Assembly: GCF_900236475.1 (NCBI RefSeq)
Contig: NZ_LT963352.1
Location: forward strand, 8,837,001-8,901,000
Length of the DNA stretch: 64,000 nt
Direction: 5' to 3'
From: Streptomyces chartreusis NRRL 3882
GTDB taxonomy: Bacteria; Actinomycetota; Actinomycetes; Streptomycetales; Streptomycetaceae
Shown one piece after another: positions 43,461 through 53,059 of the stretch (within the stretch, counting starts at the first letter, position 1; each line of letters starts with the position of its first letter). The notes below the pieces were generated by a model. The model made no database searches and was not told the origin of the DNA. It saw only the letters and a list, made by a program, of their open reading frames with translations. The position numbers were made by a program, and so were the translations under genes.

Positions 43461-44651
43461 CTATGCGGCGGCCCTCACACCGGACCGGTCGGGCGCGGTG
43501 ACCAGGCGGCGCCTGCGCTTCGGCATGCCGAACGTCGGATGGGCGATGCTCCACCCCGCCCCCCTGAGCACGCCCGACTTGAGCCGCGCGGCCATCCGGC
43601 CGCCCAGGTACCAGGACTTCGACCGGACCTCCCCGTCCACCATCTGGAAGATCGCGTCCCGCTTCCCGAGGCTGATGTGGTTGCCGTAGTACTTCAGCCC
43701 GGTGGTGGGGACCTCGCTGCCCGTCAGGCGCGCGATGATCGCGGCGGTCGCCTGCATGTTGGTGTAGCCGGCTGAGCCGCAGGACATCGGCAGCGGCCGG
43801 CCGTTGTCGCCGATCGCGTAGGCGCAGTCACCGGCGGCGTAGACGTCCGGGTGCGAGACCGAGCGCATGGTGCGGTCGACGACGATCTGGCCGGTCTCGG
43901 CGACCTCCAGGCCGGCGGCGGCAGCGATGGGGTGCACGGCGAACCCGGCCGCCCACACGGTCACGTCGGCCGGGACGGACATATCGTCGGCGGCGATCGC
44001 CCGTGCCGGCTCCACGGCTTCGATACTGGTGTGCTCGTGGACGGTGATGCCGAGCCGGTCGAAGGCCCGGCGCAGGTGCCGACGAGCCCTCGGGGAGAGC
44101 CACGCGCCCAGCTCGCCCCGGGCGGCGAGTGCGACCGAGAGGTCGGACCGGGACTCGGCGAACTCCGTGGCGGTCTCGATGCCGGTCAGCCCCTCACCGA
44201 CGACCAGCACGGTGCCGCCCTCGCCCAGGCCGGCCAGGCGCTCGCGCAGACGCAGCGCCGAGGACCGGCCGGTCACATCGAAGGCGTACTCGGCCACGCC
44301 GGGGATCCCATGGTGGGCGACGGAGCTGCCGAGAGTGTAGAGAAGCGTGTCGTACGCGAGCTCGCCGTCGCCGTCCTCGCCCGTCACAGCGACGGTCCTG
44401 TGCTCGGGGTCGACGCCGGTCACGCGCGCCAGGCGCAGCCGCACACCGGTGCCCGCGAACACGTCGGCGAGCTTGCGGACCGCAAGGTCCTGGCCGATCG
44501 CGAGCTGGTGGAGCCGCATCCGCTCGACGAAGTCGGGCACGGCGTTGACGACGGTGATCTCTACGTCGGCGGGCGAAAGCCGGCGGGCCAGGTTTCCGGC
44601 GGCGAAGGCCCCGGCGTATCCGGCGCCGAGGACGACGATGCGGTGCTTCAT
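43461..44651 (-). CDS. NDH-2-like FAD-dependent NAD(P)H oxidoreductase
   Basis: 396 residues. FAD-binding IVVLGAGYAGAFAAGNLARR, NAD-binding VLVVGEGLTGIETATEFAES, and HPDVYAAGDCAYAIGDNGRP, the second FAD motif, are intact. No redox-active CxxC and no C-terminal membrane helix is evident beyond a basic tail. AGGAGC precedes the ATG. Operon with the ECF41 sigma factor, probably its partner and target. A CRP-like site lies 70 bases upstream. Confidence 0.88.
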   Translation of the reverse strand: MKHRIVVLGAGYAGAFAAGNLARRLSPADVEITVVNAVPDFVERMRLHQLAIGQDLAVRKLADVFAGTGVRLRLARVTGVDPEHRTVAVTGEDGDGELAYDTLLYTLGSSVAHHGIPGVAEYAFDVTGRSSALRLRERLAGLGEGGTVLVVGEGLTGIETATEFAESRSDLSVALAARGELGAWLSPRARRHLRRAFDRLGITVHEHTSIEAVEPARAIAADDMSVPADVTVWAAGFAVHPIAAAAGLEVAETGQIVVDRTMRSVSHPDVYAAGDCAYAIGDNGRPLPMSCGSAGYTNMQATAAIIARLTGSEVPTTGLKYYGNHISLGKRDAIFQMVDGEVRSKSWYLGGRMAARLKSGVLRGAGWSIAHPTFGMPKRRRRLVTAPDRSGVRAAA

Positions 44652-44721
44652 GGCGATGCTCCTGTCTCGTTCGCGTGCCCCCTGAACGAGGCAGCGCCCC
44701 GATTGCTGACAGGAGCCGGAT

Positions 44722-44735
44722 GTGACGCGGGTCAC
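44722..44735. promoter_or_regulatory. CRP-like palindrome upstream of the oxidoreductase
   Basis: GTGACGCGGGTCAC, a match to the GTGANNNNNNTCAC pattern bound by CRP-family proteins, which Streptomyces Crp also uses. It sits 70 bases before the ATG on the minus strand, a sensible promoter distance. Such 8-base matches arise by chance in GC-rich DNA, so support is moderate. Confidence 0.4.
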
Positions 44736-44953
44736 TGAACTGGGGCGAGCGGCTGAGCCTCGACAGGCGCCGGAGGCCGGCACTCGCCAGCAGCGACCGG
44801 AGAGGAAGTTCAGGGACATGACGAAGGCCCGGACGCCCGGTCCCTCTCTCTATACCTGCGGCGACCGCTGGTGGCCCGTCCCCAAGTCGTGAGACGCCCG
44901 CACCCGGCAGCACCAACCACCGCCGACCCGCGTGGTGCTCATAGGATGCCTGG

Positions 44954-45236
44954 ATGCCGAAGCCGTTACGGATGAGTCGCCGCACGCGGGTCGCCCCGTG
45001 GGCGGTCCTGTGCGCGGCCGCTATAGCCGCCACCCGCCGCCTTCCCGGCGCCTGACCCGCAGCCCGAGAAGCCCGTCAGCGCCGAGTGCGCCGAGTACAT
45101 CGCGGACATCGAGACGCAACTGGCCAAAGCCAAGCAGGAAGGCAATGACGACGGCATGTTGTCCTTCACGCGAACCCCGGTCGGCGCGCACGACTGCAGC
45201 GACGAAATCCTCGACCACTTCAGCGCCGACCGGTGA
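44954..45236 (+). pseudogene. Small secreted protein, frameshifted in the signal peptide
   Basis: ATG with AGGATGCC upstream starts MPKPLRMSRRTRVAPWAVLC, a signal peptide that runs out of frame near 45035. The mature part continues in another frame: PEKPVSAECAEYIADIETQL, AKAKQEGNDDGMLSFTRTPV, GAHDCSDEILDHFSADR and TGA. A one-base change would restore an 93-residue secreted protein with two cysteines. Confidence 0.6.
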
Positions 45237-45379
45237 GCCGCAAAGGACTCACCGCGACAGCGCGTGCTGATCTGCGCCGGTGCCGTGACGGGCACCGCCC
45301 TGAGCGCCGGGCCGGAACCGGAGCCGCAACCCACACACAAACCGCTGAAGAGGGCGCAGCAGGACGCTGGCGTTCCGGT

Positions 45380-45560
45380 CAGCAGATGGATAGGCCCGGG
45401 CCTTCCCGCGATCGGTCTCACGCTTGGACAGGAGGTGACCGAGGCGCAGCTGCGCTCCCTGTTCGCCAAAGGCCGGCACCTTGGCTTGGCGTCTCTCGTT
45501 CACGAATTAACGGCGAACGGGGGAGCCCCGCCTGCTGTGACTCGGGTCGTCCCGTCGGTT
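45380..45560 (+). pseudogene. Possible MobF-type relaxase fragment
   Basis: RWIGPGLPAIGLTLGQEVTE and AQLRSLFAKGRHL resemble the N-terminal region of actinobacterial TrwC/TraA relaxases (GLxxLGL...G..V.E.Q...LFG.GRHP). The match ends within 60 residues, and the histidine triad is not present. Tentative relic of a conjugative element. Confidence 0.4.
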
Positions 45561-45689
45561 GTGAGCCCGCGGCCGCACCTGTCCGCACTGCCGCTCCGCA
45601 CTCGGGGGACACCGCGCCCTGAAGGAAGTGGCGGCACGGCCCTATGTGAAGGCGCTCAAGCGCAGCGCCCCGGATCCTGTGGGGCTGCG

Positions 45690-46400
45690 CGCCCGTGCCG
45701 CCGCACGGGCGTCAGATGGCCCGTGTCACTGCGGTGTGCAGTTCGCGTACGCCACTGGTGCGCGGGTGCTGTTCGGCGAAGTTCGTTGACGATGTGGGGG
45801 ATCGCGGGCCGGTCGCGGACTTCGCCGGGGCTGGCGTGGTAGGCGTCCAGGAGTGCGCGGCCGGTCTGTTCGGGCCGCTGCCAGGCCCACCAGGCGCGGG
45901 CCATGTCGGTGCCGAGGCGGGCTTTGCGCTCGGCGGTCGGGAACCGGTCGGTCCATGCGCCTCGGCCTGGTGGAGGGCGAGCTCCGCCTCGTCGAACCCG
46001 AACCGGCCCGGAGCTTCGCCGACTGGATCGGCCTCGAGTGCCGCCAGCGCCACCTCCAGGGCAGCGTTCGCTTCCCGGTCACGGCCCTGCTGGGCGAGGG
46101 TGGACAACAAAGCCCAGGCGTGCAACTGCGCCCGGACCAGCCGCTGGGGGCCGCGGCCGCACCGCGTTCGGCGTAGGAGAACGCTGCGGACAGGTTGCCA
46201 GTACTGCGAACCACCATGCTCTGCGCCCCGTACGCCCACGCGGCCAGAACCGTATCGCCGCACCGGTTCGCGTATGCCACAGCGGTGCCGAGATGAGTGC
46301 GCGCGCCAGCCGGAGTCAGCAGCGCCGCGACGAGCGGCAGGCCGCGCGCCGCCGGGGTGTCCGTGTGAGTCCGTGTCTCGCCGATCACCGGATCAGCGGA
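45690..46400 (-). pseudogene. XRE/TPR-type regulator, C-terminal relic in three frames
   Basis: The minus strand gives LGTAVAYANRCGDTVLAAWA and YGAQSMVVRSTGNLSAAFSY, then in another frame LVRAQLHAWALLSTLAQQGR and FDEAELALHQAEAH, then in a third MARAWWAWQRPEQTGRALLD and VRDRPAIPHIVNELRRTAP. Together they form the TPR part of a Streptomyces helix-turn-helix regulator; the DNA-binding domain is missing. Confidence 0.6.
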
Positions 46401-46521
46401 CCATGGCCAGGTGAGAGAACGGCGAAAGCGGCGTCCCCGGGCCGGACCCACAGCGGCATCCGGGAGAGGAGCTCACCTGAACTTCCGCCATGCCTGCCGT
46501 CGGCGTATCCGGCCGCGGCCA

Positions 46522-46887
46522 TCAACAGGAACTGCTGCCACAGGACGACGAGCTGCTGCCACAGGACGAGGAGCTGCCGCAGGACGACGAGCTGCAGGAG
46601 GACGAGCTGCTGCAGGAAGAGCCGGCCGACGAGCCGTCGCACGAGGAATCCGTGGCGTACCAGGACGACCAGCTGGACGAACTGTCACCGCCACCTGTCG
46701 CTGATGCCGTGCCCGCACCGCTGCTCGCCGCCCATGCCCCATGGCCATGCCCGCTCGCCCGACCGCTCGCGGACGCCTGCCAGCCCAGATCCTCCCAGGC
46801 ACGCCGCCATGCGCGGCGCATGAGCCAGGCACACAGCGCAGCCATCCCCAGGACGGCGGCGCCCACCAGAATGAACGCAGTCACCAT
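46522..46887 (-). CDS. Membrane protein with Ser/Cys-rich tail
   Basis: 121 residues from ATG 46887 after GGAGGGGGGAAA. One membrane helix (VTAFILVGAAVLGMAALCAW), a short basic juxtamembrane part (RRAWRRAWEDLGW), then a low-complexity tail. The last 35 residues are almost only serine and cysteine, with cysteines every four to six residues (SSCGSSSSSCGSSSC at the end). Codon bias in the repeat makes the plus strand also open as an acidic ORF, but the ribosome site and membrane helix favour this strand. Possible metal binding or surface display; role unknown. Confidence 0.65.
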   Translation of the reverse strand: MVTAFILVGAAVLGMAALCAWLMRRAWRRAWEDLGWQASASGRASGHGHGAWAASSGAGTASATGGGDSSSSWSSWYATDSSCDGSSAGSSCSSSSSCSSSSCGSSSSCGSSSSSCGSSSC

Positions 46888-47171
46888 GACTTTCCCCCCT
46901 CCCACCGGGGCGTGCGCACCGGCTGCCCGGACGATGCCCCCTGCCCCGGCACATTCAATCCCTCCTTGAGCAAGCCCAGAGGTTTCCTCATCCGGAACGG
47001 CCCTCCGCGTCACCGCGGGTGTAAGAGGGCATCTCTTGTGGGGAGTTCGGCCAGGGACGCCTTTGTGAACTCTGGTGGGACTGGCGGTTGTTGCGAAACG
47101 TGTTGCTCGTCGTCTCTACAACCATGCACGAGGTCGTTGACGCGGCGCCGCCCTCGCCAAGCGGATCTCCC

Positions 47172-47460
47172 TCAGACGCCGAAGTACAGGGTGCGTTGAA
47201 GGAGGCTCAGGGTGGGCTCGACCCAGGCGAGAGCGTCAAGGCCGGAGGCGAGGTTGCCCGGCGGCTGGTTGATCAGGGTGTCGCGGCGGATCAGCCGGGC
47301 GAAGTCGACGGTGACCGGATCCGCCCGCAGGCTGCCATCGGGGTGGCGGAACTCCACTCCGGCCCGCCGCATGACAGTGATCAGTTCCTGGGCGAGGATG
47401 CCGTATCCGACGGTGGTGGGATGGATGCCATCGACAGCCAGGCCCTGGCCCCAGCAGCAC
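47172..47460 (-). pseudogene. SGNH/GDSL-type hydrolase, C-terminal relic
   Basis: LAVDGIHPTTVGYGILAQEL has the DGxHPT motif with the catalytic Asp and His; ITVMRRAGVEFRHPDGSLRA and LDALAWVEPTLSLLQRTLYF follow to the stop. Everything upstream, including the GDS serine block, is absent. Confidence 0.6.
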
Positions 47461-47821
47461 GGAGACCGCCGCCCTCTGCACGGCGGCGTGTGCGAACTGA
47501 TAAAAAGCGCCCTGGGCCGGTACGGATGCAGACCACCCCAACGCAGAGCTCTCCGGCCGCGCAAAGAGGGTCACAAAGGCCACGGGCCGACATCGCCCTC
47601 CACACCATGTCCCTGATCCCGGCCAGTCCTCCACCGCCGCACCGCGCGGCCACGGTGTGCCCATGGTCAGGCGTGACCGATGCAACGGCCAATTTCCGGC
47701 ATCAACGAGCAAAGCCTGAGAACAGCTCAGATACCGCTTACACCCACGGTACTTACGCTGTCCCGGCATCCCTCGCACCACCCCTCACGCCCCTGTGAAC
47801 ATGCCCGAATCGAGGTGTTGG

Positions 47822-49147
47822 GTGAACAGATCCCTCAGAGTGGTTCTCACTCTGGGTACGACAGGAGCGGCACTGCTGGCCGCGCCGACGACGGCGGCCC
47901 AGGCCGCCGGGACCGCCATGTCAGCTCGGCCGACCGCCGCACAGATAGCCATGATGAGCCCCGCGGCGCAGAACCGCCTGCTCGATCCGCTGCGAGCGAT
48001 CGCCGGCGCGGTCGACACGGCAGGCGAGAAGAGCGACCCCGGCAGCTACGCAGGCGTGCGCATCGACGCGCCCGCCGGCTTGGTGCACCTCTACACCACG
48101 GTCCCGGCGGACGCGCCGGGGCTGCTCCAGGCCGCCCGCCGGACCGACCCCGGTCTCGACACCTCGCGCGTCGAGGTCGACAAGGCCGCCTTCACACTGC
48201 GGGCGTTGCACGCGGCACGCTCCTCCCTCCTCGCCGAAGCCGACGCGCACGAGTTGCCGTACGAGGTGTACTCCGTCGCCGTGGCCCCGGACGGCTCGGC
48301 GCTCGACGTCGCCGTCGACAAGCCGGTGACCGCCCGGGCCGACCTGCCCGCGGCCGGGGCGACCGACGGACGGCAGGCGAACACCTTCGACGGCGTCACC
48401 GTGGTCTTCCAGCAGGGCAGCCCCATCACGCCGGCCAGCTGGGCGGACGTCAAATGGCACGACTCCTCGCCGTTCATCGGCGGTGATGTGCTGACGGACG
48501 GCTCCTCCTACTGCTCCGCGGGCCTGCCCGCGGTCCGCACGAGCGACGGCCACCCGATCATGGTGACCGCGAACCACTGCTTCCCCACCGGCGACCGCGT
48601 CTACACCGGAGCGGGAACCACCCCGACCACCGGCAACTTCTACAACGACCTCAACGGCCAGGAGGGCAACTACGTCGGTACGGTGACCGGCACCAGCGGG
48701 AGCTGGGACGCGGAGGAACTGGACGGCGCCAACAACAACAGCGACGAGAGCGACTCGACCACGTGGGAGCCGGTGACGAGCGACGCGTACTCGTACACGG
48801 GCGACTACGTCTGCCAGGACGGCGCCGCCTCCTTCTTCATGGGGTACGGCACGGTCTGCGCCATCGAGGTCACCAACCAGGACATCACCTACTCGCTCAC
48901 CGACTGGTCCGGGACGCACAACGTGCGCGGAGTCGAGGGGACCAGGCTGCCCGGCGAGCAGTGGGCGGTGGGCCACGGTGACAGCGGAGCGATGGTGTTC
49001 GCCGTGTCCGGGTCCACCCGCCAGGCACGCGGAGTCGTCTCGGCCTTGACCGACCCCTACCAGACGGAAGGCGGAAGCTACATCTACTGGACCGAGGCGC
49101 CCGACATTCTCGGCCACTTCGGACTGAAGCTCAACCCGACGACGTAA
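47822..49147 (+). CDS. Secreted trypsin-like serine protease (S1, streptogrisin-like)
   Basis: 441 residues. Signal peptide SLRVVLTLGTTGAALLAAPT ending near TAAQAA, then a pro-region of about 150 residues (alpha-lytic-protease-type), then the catalytic domain: His in IMVTANHCFP, Asp in SWDAEELDG, and Ser in GHGDSGAMVF. Cysteines near each motif suggest disulfides. The GTG at 47822 has a GAGG site and leaves a normal signal peptide; GTG 47795 or ATG 47801 would add up to nine residues. Likely self-cleaved outside the cell. Confidence 0.88.
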   Translation: MNRSLRVVLTLGTTGAALLAAPTTAAQAAGTAMSARPTAAQIAMMSPAAQNRLLDPLRAIAGAVDTAGEKSDPGSYAGVRIDAPAGLVHLYTTVPADAPGLLQAARRTDPGLDTSRVEVDKAAFTLRALHAARSSLLAEADAHELPYEVYSVAVAPDGSALDVAVDKPVTARADLPAAGATDGRQANTFDGVTVVFQQGSPITPASWADVKWHDSSPFIGGDVLTDGSSYCSAGLPAVRTSDGHPIMVTANHCFPTGDRVYTGAGTTPTTGNFYNDLNGQEGNYVGTVTGTSGSWDAEELDGANNNSDESDSTTWEPVTSDAYSYTGDYVCQDGAASFFMGYGTVCAIEVTNQDITYSLTDWSGTHNVRGVEGTRLPGEQWAVGHGDSGAMVFAVSGSTRQARGVVSALTDPYQTEGGSYIYWTEAPDILGHFGLKLNPTT

Positions 49148-49280
49148 CGACCGCACAGCCGCCCCAGCGGCAAACCGCGCCGTCCCGTACGACCGCGCAA
49201 GGCCCCACGCGGCCACGCGGGCCACCACGGGACGGCGTGGAGCCGCCGCACAGCGCCGTCCTTACCAGGAGGAGCCAGAC
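49148..49280 (+). terminator. Long inverted repeat after the protease gene
   Basis: GCCGTCCCGT near 49180 and ACGGGACGGC near 49230 pair perfectly, and the loop holds further GC-rich self-complementary sequence. A plausible terminator for the protease; the AGGAGGAGCC of the next gene follows at 49267. Confidence 0.5.
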
Positions 49281-49700
49281 ATGACCGGCGCACGTCCCTC
49301 TGCCATGAACCACTGGGTTCGCCCCGTTGCCGCCGCCGTAGCGTCAGCCGCCTCCTGCCTCCTGCTCACCGCCTGCGGGAGCGCGGCGTCCCACTCCTCG
49401 GGCGATCTCCAGGAGTCCGGCGAAGCCATCACGCGCCCGGTCACGGTCGGCGCCGACGGCCGTACGCTCACCACGGCCGGTACCGCGGGAGGGTGCCAGA
49501 CCCTGCGCCTCACTGCCGACGAAACCGGCAGCGCCGTCACCCTGACCCTGCGCCTGACCACGCGGGAGAGCAACGCGAAGCACCCCTGCCCGGCCGACGT
49601 GAGGTTCGGACCGGTCAGCGTCAAGCTGCACACGCCACTGCACGGACGCCCCGTCTCCGACGGCACGACCGGCAAAAAGCTGCACGTCGGCAGGGCCTGA
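49281..49700 (+). CDS. Small lipoprotein of unknown function
   Basis: 139 residues. Signal with lipobox LLTAC, then a serine-rich linker and a compact domain (ITRPVTVGADGRTLTTAG, LTLRLTTRESNAKHPCPADV, SVKLHTPLHGRPVSDGTTG) with two cysteines besides the lipidated one. AGGAGGAG lies ten bases before the ATG. Downstream of the protease on the same strand and possibly coregulated. Family not recognised. Confidence 0.85.
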   Translation: MTGARPSAMNHWVRPVAAAVASAASCLLLTACGSAASHSSGDLQESGEAITRPVTVGADGRTLTTAGTAGGCQTLRLTADETGSAVTLTLRLTTRESNAKHPCPADVRFGPVSVKLHTPLHGRPVSDGTTGKKLHVGRA

Positions 49701-50029
49701 CGCCAGCGCTCTGGCCATCCGGCCTGGAGCGCCGAGCGCGTCACCGGACCGCTGCTGCCGCGCGAAGAGGCGCTGACGGATCTGGGATAACGGCGGCATT
49801 CCAATGGTATGACCGACCGCCTGTTGTATGTGCGTTGCGTCGATGGGCGTAGGACGCACATCCTTCATGTCGTCATCGCGGAGAGCTGGCTGGCTCTGTC
49901 CGCGAGAACGGGCAGCGGATGTGCACCGGTTTGGGAGGCAGCCGCCGCCCGAGAGGGAATCGAAATGGTCACGGGTTTCCCTCAGGCGGGTGGAAGTGGC
50001 CCTGCGTCGGTGACCGTGCCGGTTCACCA
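49701..50029. other. Gap with no recognised gene
   Basis: No supported gene. Frames open on both strands carry no family motif or ribosome site. Confidence 0.35.
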
Positions 50030-50240
50030 GTCAGGTTGATCGGGTGCGTGCCACAGGACGTCGAGCCGGCGGTGGGCGAGTTCCTCCGCCTTCTGAACCA
50101 GGTCGCTTGCGCGATGTCCGGCTCGGCCGAGGGCCGAGGGCCGAGGACCGGCGAGTGCGCCGTCGGCAATGCCGGCCGACCCGGTGAAGTGAACGGCGTA
50201 CCTCCATCTGTCCGGGTCCGGTACAGGACGAGGCTGGTCG
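50030..50240 (-). pseudogene. Conserved hypothetical protein relic
   Basis: DPDRWRYAVHFTGSAGIADG and LVQKAEELAHRRLDVLWHAP followed by DQPDW look like the N- and C-terminal parts of a Streptomyces hypothetical protein of about 70 residues, with a low-complexity, probably frameshifted middle. Tentative. Confidence 0.35.
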
Positions 50241-50409
50241 ATCTCCCGGGGGCACGCCAGTACGGCCGCCGTTTGCTCGCCATGTCGGCACGGCACTGCG
50301 GACTCACCCGCCCATGCGGCGCGTCCGGCTTCACCGGGGACGTACGCGCCCCCGACCGTCCAGATAAACGGATGGTCGGGGGCGAGCGTGACGCGGCAGG
50401 ATGCTCGGC

Positions 50410-50982
50410 ATGACATTACCCACCCCCGAGCTGCACACCGCCCGCCTGCGACTGCGGCCGTTCACCGAGGCCGACGCGGCGCCGCTCTACGCGCTGCACA
50501 GCAGCACCCACGTGCTGCGTTACTGGGACTCCCCGCCGTGGACCGAACCGGCCCGCGCCCAGCGCTTCATCGCGAGCTGCCGGACGATCGAGGAGCAAGG
50601 CACGGGAGCGCGGGTGGCCGTCGACCGCGTCTCCGACGGCGCGTTCATCGGCTGGTGCGGCCTGACCAGCTGGAACCCGGACTTCCGAAGCGCGTCCCTG
50701 GGCTACGTCTTCGACGCCGCTGCGTGGGGCCACGGCTACGCCACGGAGACCGCGCACGCCGTACTGCAGTGGGCGTTCGACACCCTGGACCTGAACCGCG
50801 TCCAGGCCGAGACCGACACCCGAAATGTGGCGTCCGCCCGGGTCCTGGAGAAGCTCGGCTTCGTCCGCGAAGGCACCCTCCGCGAGGACTGCGTCGTCAA
50901 CGGCGACGTCTCCGACTCCTGGGTCTTCGGCCTCCTCCGCCGCGAGTGGCACACGACGGGCACGCCGACGGCCGGCCGCTAG
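50410..50982 (+). CDS. RimJ/RimL-type GNAT N-acetyltransferase
   Basis: 190 residues. HTARLRLRPFTEADAAPLYA opens the domain; acetyl-CoA motif A is LGYVFDAAAWGHGYATETAH (with WGxGYATE), and VQAETDTRNVASARVLEKLG with FVREGTLREDCVVNG closes it. This subfamily acetylates protein N-termini or small amines. ATG 50410 has AGGA nine bases upstream; ATG 50401 is the alternative. Confidence 0.88.
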   Translation: MTLPTPELHTARLRLRPFTEADAAPLYALHSSTHVLRYWDSPPWTEPARAQRFIASCRTIEEQGTGARVAVDRVSDGAFIGWCGLTSWNPDFRSASLGYVFDAAAWGHGYATETAHAVLQWAFDTLDLNRVQAETDTRNVASARVLEKLGFVREGTLREDCVVNGDVSDSWVFGLLRREWHTTGTPTAGR

Positions 50983-51173
50983 GGCCGAGACGTGCCCGCT
51001 TTTTGAGTCCACAACCTCCACCGAGGTCACCGTGGGCCGCTCCGGCGAGCTCAACGTCTTGGCTTGCCCCACTGATCCCGACCATCCGCACCGCTGGAGC
51101 ATCCAGCAGCTCGTAGGGTCCGCACGGAGCGGCAGCATTCTCTCTGAGTCCCGCAGCACTATCTGGGAGAGTC

Positions 51174-51569
51174 ATGACAAGTAGGTTCACCGAGTTGACC
51201 GTTGACTGCCACGATCCGGAGAGACTCGCGGCCTTCTGGTGCGACGTCCTGGACTTCAAGGTGATCGACCGGAGCGAGGGTAAGGTCGAGATCGGCTCCT
51301 GGGTGCCGACTGTTGAGGATGTTCGGGCCCGCCAGATGTCGCCCACCCTGCTGTTCATCCAGGTGCCCGAGGGCAAGACCGTGAAGAACCGGCTTCACCT
51401 CGACGTCAGCCCGATCGACGGCAGCACCGAGGACGAGGTAACCAGATTGCTCAACCTCGGCGCCACCAAGACGGACGTGGGCCAAGGCGCAGATCGAAAC
51501 TGGGTGGTCATGGCAGACCCGGAGGGCAACGAGTTCTGCGTCCTTCGCACCCTGGCACCGCAGAATTAG
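51174..51569 (+). CDS. VOC-family (glyoxalase/bleomycin-resistance fold) protein
   Basis: 131 residues. Two beta-alpha-beta-beta-beta units: FTELTVDCHDPERLAAFWCD and VLDFKVIDRSEGKVEIG, then KNRLHLDVSPIDGSTEDEVT, NWVVMADPEGNEFCVLRTL. The DPEGNEFCVL end is typical of Streptomyces glyoxalase-like proteins of unknown substrate. Metal ligands of true glyoxalase I are only partly present. Confidence 0.88.
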   Translation: MTSRFTELTVDCHDPERLAAFWCDVLDFKVIDRSEGKVEIGSWVPTVEDVRARQMSPTLLFIQVPEGKTVKNRLHLDVSPIDGSTEDEVTRLLNLGATKTDVGQGADRNWVVMADPEGNEFCVLRTLAPQN

Positions 51570-51780
51570 GCCGCGAGCGGCCATCCCCTCGTCACTCCGT
51601 AACCGTCATGTTGCCGACAAGACCTCAGTTACCCTCCGCGACCGCTCCCCAGATCTGTGCCAGATCCCTTTCTGAGGTTCTGGCACAGTTTCCGTGCGGC
51701 GGCCAATCTGTGTAGTTGCTGCGGCTACATCGGTCGTGATTCCCCGGAGGTCGTGGCCACGGGTCTCCTACGGTGCCGAG

Positions 51781-52232
51781 ATGCTGACTGTACGAGCTAT
51801 GACGGAACGTGGCCTCCTTCGACCTTTCAAAGTGCCGACGGTGCTGCTGAACATCGGCCTCAACCGTCAGTCCATCGAGGTAGGCCGAACCTGGTAGCGG
51901 TCGACGCTTATGGACGAGTGGTGGGTTGGGCGTGCTTCGGACGCTTTCGCGGCAATGGAGCGAGTACGGCCATGGGTGAGTTCTACGCCCTGTACGTTCA
52001 GCCCTCACTCATTGGGTCGGGAATCGGTCGCACGCTCCTCGAAGCCGTGCACGCTCACGCGGATGGTTTCAGCCTGATGTTGTTGTGGGTCCTCACCGAC
52101 AACACTCGGGCACGTCACTTCTACGAGCGAGCGGGCTACATCGCTGACGGTGCTGTCCAGGCTGACGTCTACGACGGAGTGTCCGTGTCCGAAGTTCGTT
52201 ACCGGTGCACCCTGCAGGACTGTAGTGCGTGA
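51781..52232 (+). pseudogene. GNAT acetyltransferase with damaged N-terminus
   Basis: ATG 51781 begins MLTVRAMTERG, the usual start of such proteins, but the frame then departs and stops. The rest is intact in another frame: NLVAVDAYGRVVGWACFGRF, GEFYALYVQPSLIGSGIGRT (acetyl-CoA motif A), LLWVLTDNTRARHFYERAGY and the end QDCSA. About 35 residues seem deleted or scrambled between. Translation of the C-terminal part alone would lack strands beta-1 to beta-3. Confidence 0.6.
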
Positions 52233-52332
52233 GCTCGCCGTAAAGTCAGGCGAGAAGAACCCGTTGTGGGTGGTCACGTAATTCCCCGGGGCTGAGGTCA
52301 CGTAATTCCCCAGCCCCTGGAAGCGGTGACGC

Positions 52333-52830
52333 TTACTTGATCTTGGGGCTGTCCTGCTTGTCGGTGCGGTTCCTGGGGTGTTTGTTCGGCCGGTAGCAGG
52401 GGCCGTTCATGATGGCCTGGTGGCTGGTGTTGATGAGCCGGTCGAGGAGGGACTCGGCGACGACGGGATTGGGGAAGAGGGGATGCCAGTCGCTGGGTGC
52501 CCGATTGCTGGTGATGATCAGGGAGCGTTTCTGCCGCTCGGAGACGAGTTCGTAGAGGTCATCGGCCTGGGTCGCGTTGAGCTGGCGCATGGCGAAGTCG
52601 TCGAGGATGAGGACGTCGGGACGTACCAGTTCGCGGGTCCGTTTCTCCCAGGTGCGGTCCGCGTGGCCGCCTGCGAGGTCCGCCAGGATGCGGCTTGTCT
52701 TGGCGAACCGGACCTGGGCGCCCTGACGGACGGCCAGATGACCGAGGGCCTGGGCGATATGCGTCTTGGGAGGCGACGGTCTCCCGGCGGGTGATCTCGT
52801 CCTGGCAGAGGACCTGGAGGAAGGGTGCCG
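52333..52830 (-). pseudogene. istB: IstB-like IS21 helper ATPase with internal deletion
   Basis: C-terminal half intact: KTHIAQALGHLAVRQGAQVR, RFAKTSRILADLAGGHADR, VRPDVLILDDFAMRQLNATQ (Walker B) and RSLIITSNRAPSDWHPLFPN. Just upstream FLQVLCQDEITRRETVAS, from the N-terminal domain, is fused directly before KTH, removing the segment with the Walker A glycines. The protein cannot bind ATP normally. Confidence 0.75.
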
Positions 52831-53059
52831 TCGGCCGGTGTGCGGGTTGATCGACTGCCCGAGGAAGCCAGGAGGATTCGGATAGAAAATCACATAACGC
52901 TCAAACCTTCCCAAGATGGTGAAGAGATTGATTTTCAGCATGGGTTGGCGCATTGGATCTGCCTCAGGTGCACTGGTCGCCGCGGCCTGCCCAGCAGCCC
53001 GGGTTGCAAGCCGTCCAGAACTCGATCCATGCCGGTCGGACCGGTCATAAGTTCATGCC

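Noticed and set aside
46490..46969. Plus-strand ORF with acidic Glu/Asp/Leu repeats
   Set aside because: It is antisense to the Ser/Cys-rich gene, has no ribosome site, and its C-terminal half looks like shadow sequence. Not excluded completely.
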